Shown here one piece after another: positions 13,883-15,404 of a DNA stretch of 15,404 nucleotides (its first letter is position 1; every line of letters begins with the position of its first letter). Origin of the DNA: Betaproteobacteria bacterium UBA5216. GTDB lineage: Bacteria; Pseudomonadota; Gammaproteobacteria; Burkholderiales; SG8-41. Below the pieces are notes generated by a model that did no database searches, was not told the DNA's origin, and worked only from the letters and a program-made list of their open reading frames with translations. Location of the stretch: assembly GCA_002412495.1 (NCBI GenBank), contig DHVE01000111.1, forward strand, positions 576 through 15,979. The letters run 5' to 3'. Made by a program: the position numbers and the translations under genes.

Positions 13883-15268
13883 ATGACCCTAGCCACCGAT
13901 CTCGCCAAACGCATCCTCGAAACCCGTTACGCCGACTTGCCGCCCGAAGCCATCCACTGGGCCAAGGTGGGCTTGCTCGATACCATCGGCTGCATGATCG
14001 CGGGCAGCCGGGACAAAAGCACGCAAATCGTCACGCGCGTGACCACCGGTACCACTGGCCCCAGCCTGCTGTTCGGGCAGGATCGCCGCGTCGCCGCGCT
14101 CGATGCCGCGCAGATCAACGGCACGGCCTCGCACGCGCTTGACCTGGATGATTGCAGCAACACGCTGGGCGGGCATCCGTCGGCGGCTGTGTTGCCCGCG
14201 CTGTTTGCACTGGCCGATGAAATTGGCGCGACCGGCGAACAATTCATCGCAGCGTATGTTGTCGGCTTTGAAACCGAATGCAAGCTGTCGTTGTGCCTGA
14301 ACTTTCATCAATACACCAAGGGCTGGCATCCGACGGTGACCATCGGCATTTTCGGCGGCACGGCGGCGGCGTGTTATCTCGCGGGACTTTCCGAGGAAAA
14401 AACCGCCATCGCGCTGGCGATGGCCGCGTCGATGGCTGCTGGCGTGAAATCCAATTTCGGCACCGACACCAAGCCGCTGCACGTAGGCAACTGCGCGCGC
14501 AGTGCGTTGTTCGCCACGGTACTGGCGCGCGCCGGATTCACCGCCAGCCCCGGCGCGTTTGAACACAAGCAGGGTTATCTGAATGTGTTCAACGGCGAAG
14601 GTAACTACGACGTGTCGAAAATTTTCCCGCACTGGGGCGCGCCGTGGGACATCGTCAAGCCAGGCATCGCCATCAAGCAATACACCTGTTGCGGCAGCAC
14701 GCACCCGGTGGTGGACGCCATGCTGGATCTGACAAACGAACACGACTTGAAACCGGAAATGGTCGCCAGGATTCAGACCTGGACGCACCCGCGTCGTCTC
14801 GAACACACCAACCGGCCCGATCCCAAGAGCGATGTCGATGCGCGCTTCAGCGTGCAATACGTCTCATCACGCGCGCTCGCCGACCGCCGCATTCTGCCGG
14901 AGCATTTCGAAAACAATGCTTATCGCGAGCCGAAGATTCAATCAATATTGAAGCGCGTGGAGTCGTCCACTTACACCACCGAACAGTTCCCCGCCGACAA
15001 CCATTTCGCCGCCGAAGTGCGCATCACGCTCACCGACGGGAAAGTGCTGTCGAAAAAACTCGATCAACCGTATGGCCGCACCTCCGCCAACCCGCTGCCG
15101 GTCGAGCGCATGAAAGCCAAGTTCGACGGCTGCGTACGCGGCATCATTCACGATGCCAATATCGCGCCGCTGTATGCCACAATACAGGCGTTCGAAAAAC
15201 TCGCCGATGTGCGCGCGGTGACTTCGCTGATTTCGGCAAGTCCGGTGCGCACGGCTGTGGCAGCTTGA
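13883..15268 (+). CDS. MmgE/PrpD family protein 2
   Basis: This 461-residue member of the PrpD / cis-aconitate decarboxylase / iminodisuccinate epimerase family is cytoplasmic. Family marks are WAKVGLLDTIGCMIAG (26-41), the canonical active-site string INGTASHALDLDD (78-90), LGGHPSAAVLPALFALADE (95-113), WHPTVTIGIFGGTAAACYL, and a middle KPLHVGNCARSALFA, where Lys and His residues line the active site in characterised relatives. ATG 13883 is preceded by AAAGGA with 6-nt spacing. It keeps the usual HALDLDD residues, unlike the first MmgE/PrpD protein at 3625. It is on the same strand as the AtuA-DUF4387-Bug operon but separated from it by element B, which may attenuate readthrough. Dehydration or decarboxylation of a branched di- or tricarboxylic acid is the likely reaction type; the substrate is unknown. 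Confidence 0.92.
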   Translation: MTLATDLAKRILETRYADLPPEAIHWAKVGLLDTIGCMIAGSRDKSTQIVTRVTTGTTGPSLLFGQDRRVAALDAAQINGTASHALDLDDCSNTLGGHPSAAVLPALFALADEIGATGEQFIAAYVVGFETECKLSLCLNFHQYTKGWHPTVTIGIFGGTAAACYLAGLSEEKTAIALAMAASMAAGVKSNFGTDTKPLHVGNCARSALFATVLARAGFTASPGAFEHKQGYLNVFNGEGNYDVSKIFPHWGAPWDIVKPGIAIKQYTCCGSTHPVVDAMLDLTNEHDLKPEMVARIQTWTHPRRLEHTNRPDPKSDVDARFSVQYVSSRALADRRILPEHFENNAYREPKIQSILKRVESSTYTTEQFPADNHFAAEVRITLTDGKVLSKKLDQPYGRTSANPLPVERMKAKFDGCVRGIIHDANIAPLYATIQAFEKLADVRAVTSLISASPVRTAVAA

Positions 15269-15287
15269 TTTATAGGTATGGCGCATA

Positions 15288-15374
15288 ACCCCACCCCCAC
15301 CCTAACCCTCCCCCTGAAGGGGAGGGACTGATTCCCACATACTTCATGGGGGAGGCTAGGAGGGGGATGGGGTT
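15288..15374. repeat. C/G-rich palindromic intergenic element (family 1, copy 2)
   Basis: The outer arm AACCCCACCCCCACCCTAA (from 15288) is roughly inverted at CTAGGAGGGGGATGGGGTT (ending 15374). Inside is a perfect hairpin CCCTCCCC-CTGAA-GGGGAGGG (15306-15326). It begins 19 bp after the second MmgE/PrpD stop and may end transcription. The last 30 bases of the window hold no recognised feature apart from a short CCGC-atct-GCGG stem. Confidence 0.75.
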
Positions 15375-15404
15375 TTCATTCAGGCCGCATCTGCGGAAAC
15401 AATA

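Noticed and set aside
2441..15404. selC as the integration site of a genomic island covering the catabolic region
   Set aside because: selC is a known island target, but no integrase gene and no repeat of the tRNA 3' end were found in the window, so there is no direct sign of an attachment event.

Overview
The window looks like chromosomal DNA of a GC-rich betaproteobacterium, probably Burkholderiales-like and perhaps uncultured. The reasons are the high-GC codon use, the abundance of Bug-type (tripartite tricarboxylate transporter) periplasmic binding proteins, and the GTCATTCCCGC / GCGGGAATGAC-type intergenic repeats common in that class. The taxonomic call is inference; no rRNA or other marker gene lies here.

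Bases 1-3578 hold a selenocysteine locus on the + strand. It starts with the 3' two-thirds of selB (the elongation factor for selenocysteine), followed by a thioredoxin-reductase-like flavoprotein, then a complete selenocysteine tRNA (selC, anticodon TCA, 8-bp acceptor stem, 6-bp D stem, long variable arm). A CapA-family metallophosphatase-like gene follows. No selenoprotein gene is visible.

Bases 3625-15268 hold an accessory catabolic region of ten genes on both strands. In order they are: MmgE/PrpD family protein (-), Bug protein 1 (+), Tat-exported amidohydrolase (+), group D flavin monooxygenase / acyl-CoA-dehydrogenase-fold protein (-), Bug protein 2 (-), TauD/TfdA-type dioxygenase (+), an AtuA-family protein, a DUF4387 protein and Bug protein 3 (all +, with overlapping start and stop codons), and a second MmgE/PrpD protein (+). 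Three binding proteins without any TctA/TctB membrane subunit, two MmgE/PrpD proteins, two oxygenase-type enzymes and a hydrolase suggest uptake or sensing plus breakdown of one or several organic acids or their precursors. The substrate cannot be read from the sequence.

Four intergenic repeat elements of two families lie between these genes. Two composite elements (about 10780-10950 and 13689-13846) flank the AtuA-DUF4387-Bug operon. Each has an outer inverted repeat and a 79-bp hairpin core. The cores are homologous but in opposite orientation, while the outer frames lie in the same orientation. Two C/G-rich palindromic elements (about 8432-8530 and 15288-15374) sit farther out. Two divergent promoter regions (5017-5118 and 9554-9752) carry operator-like palindromes, but no regulator gene is in the window.
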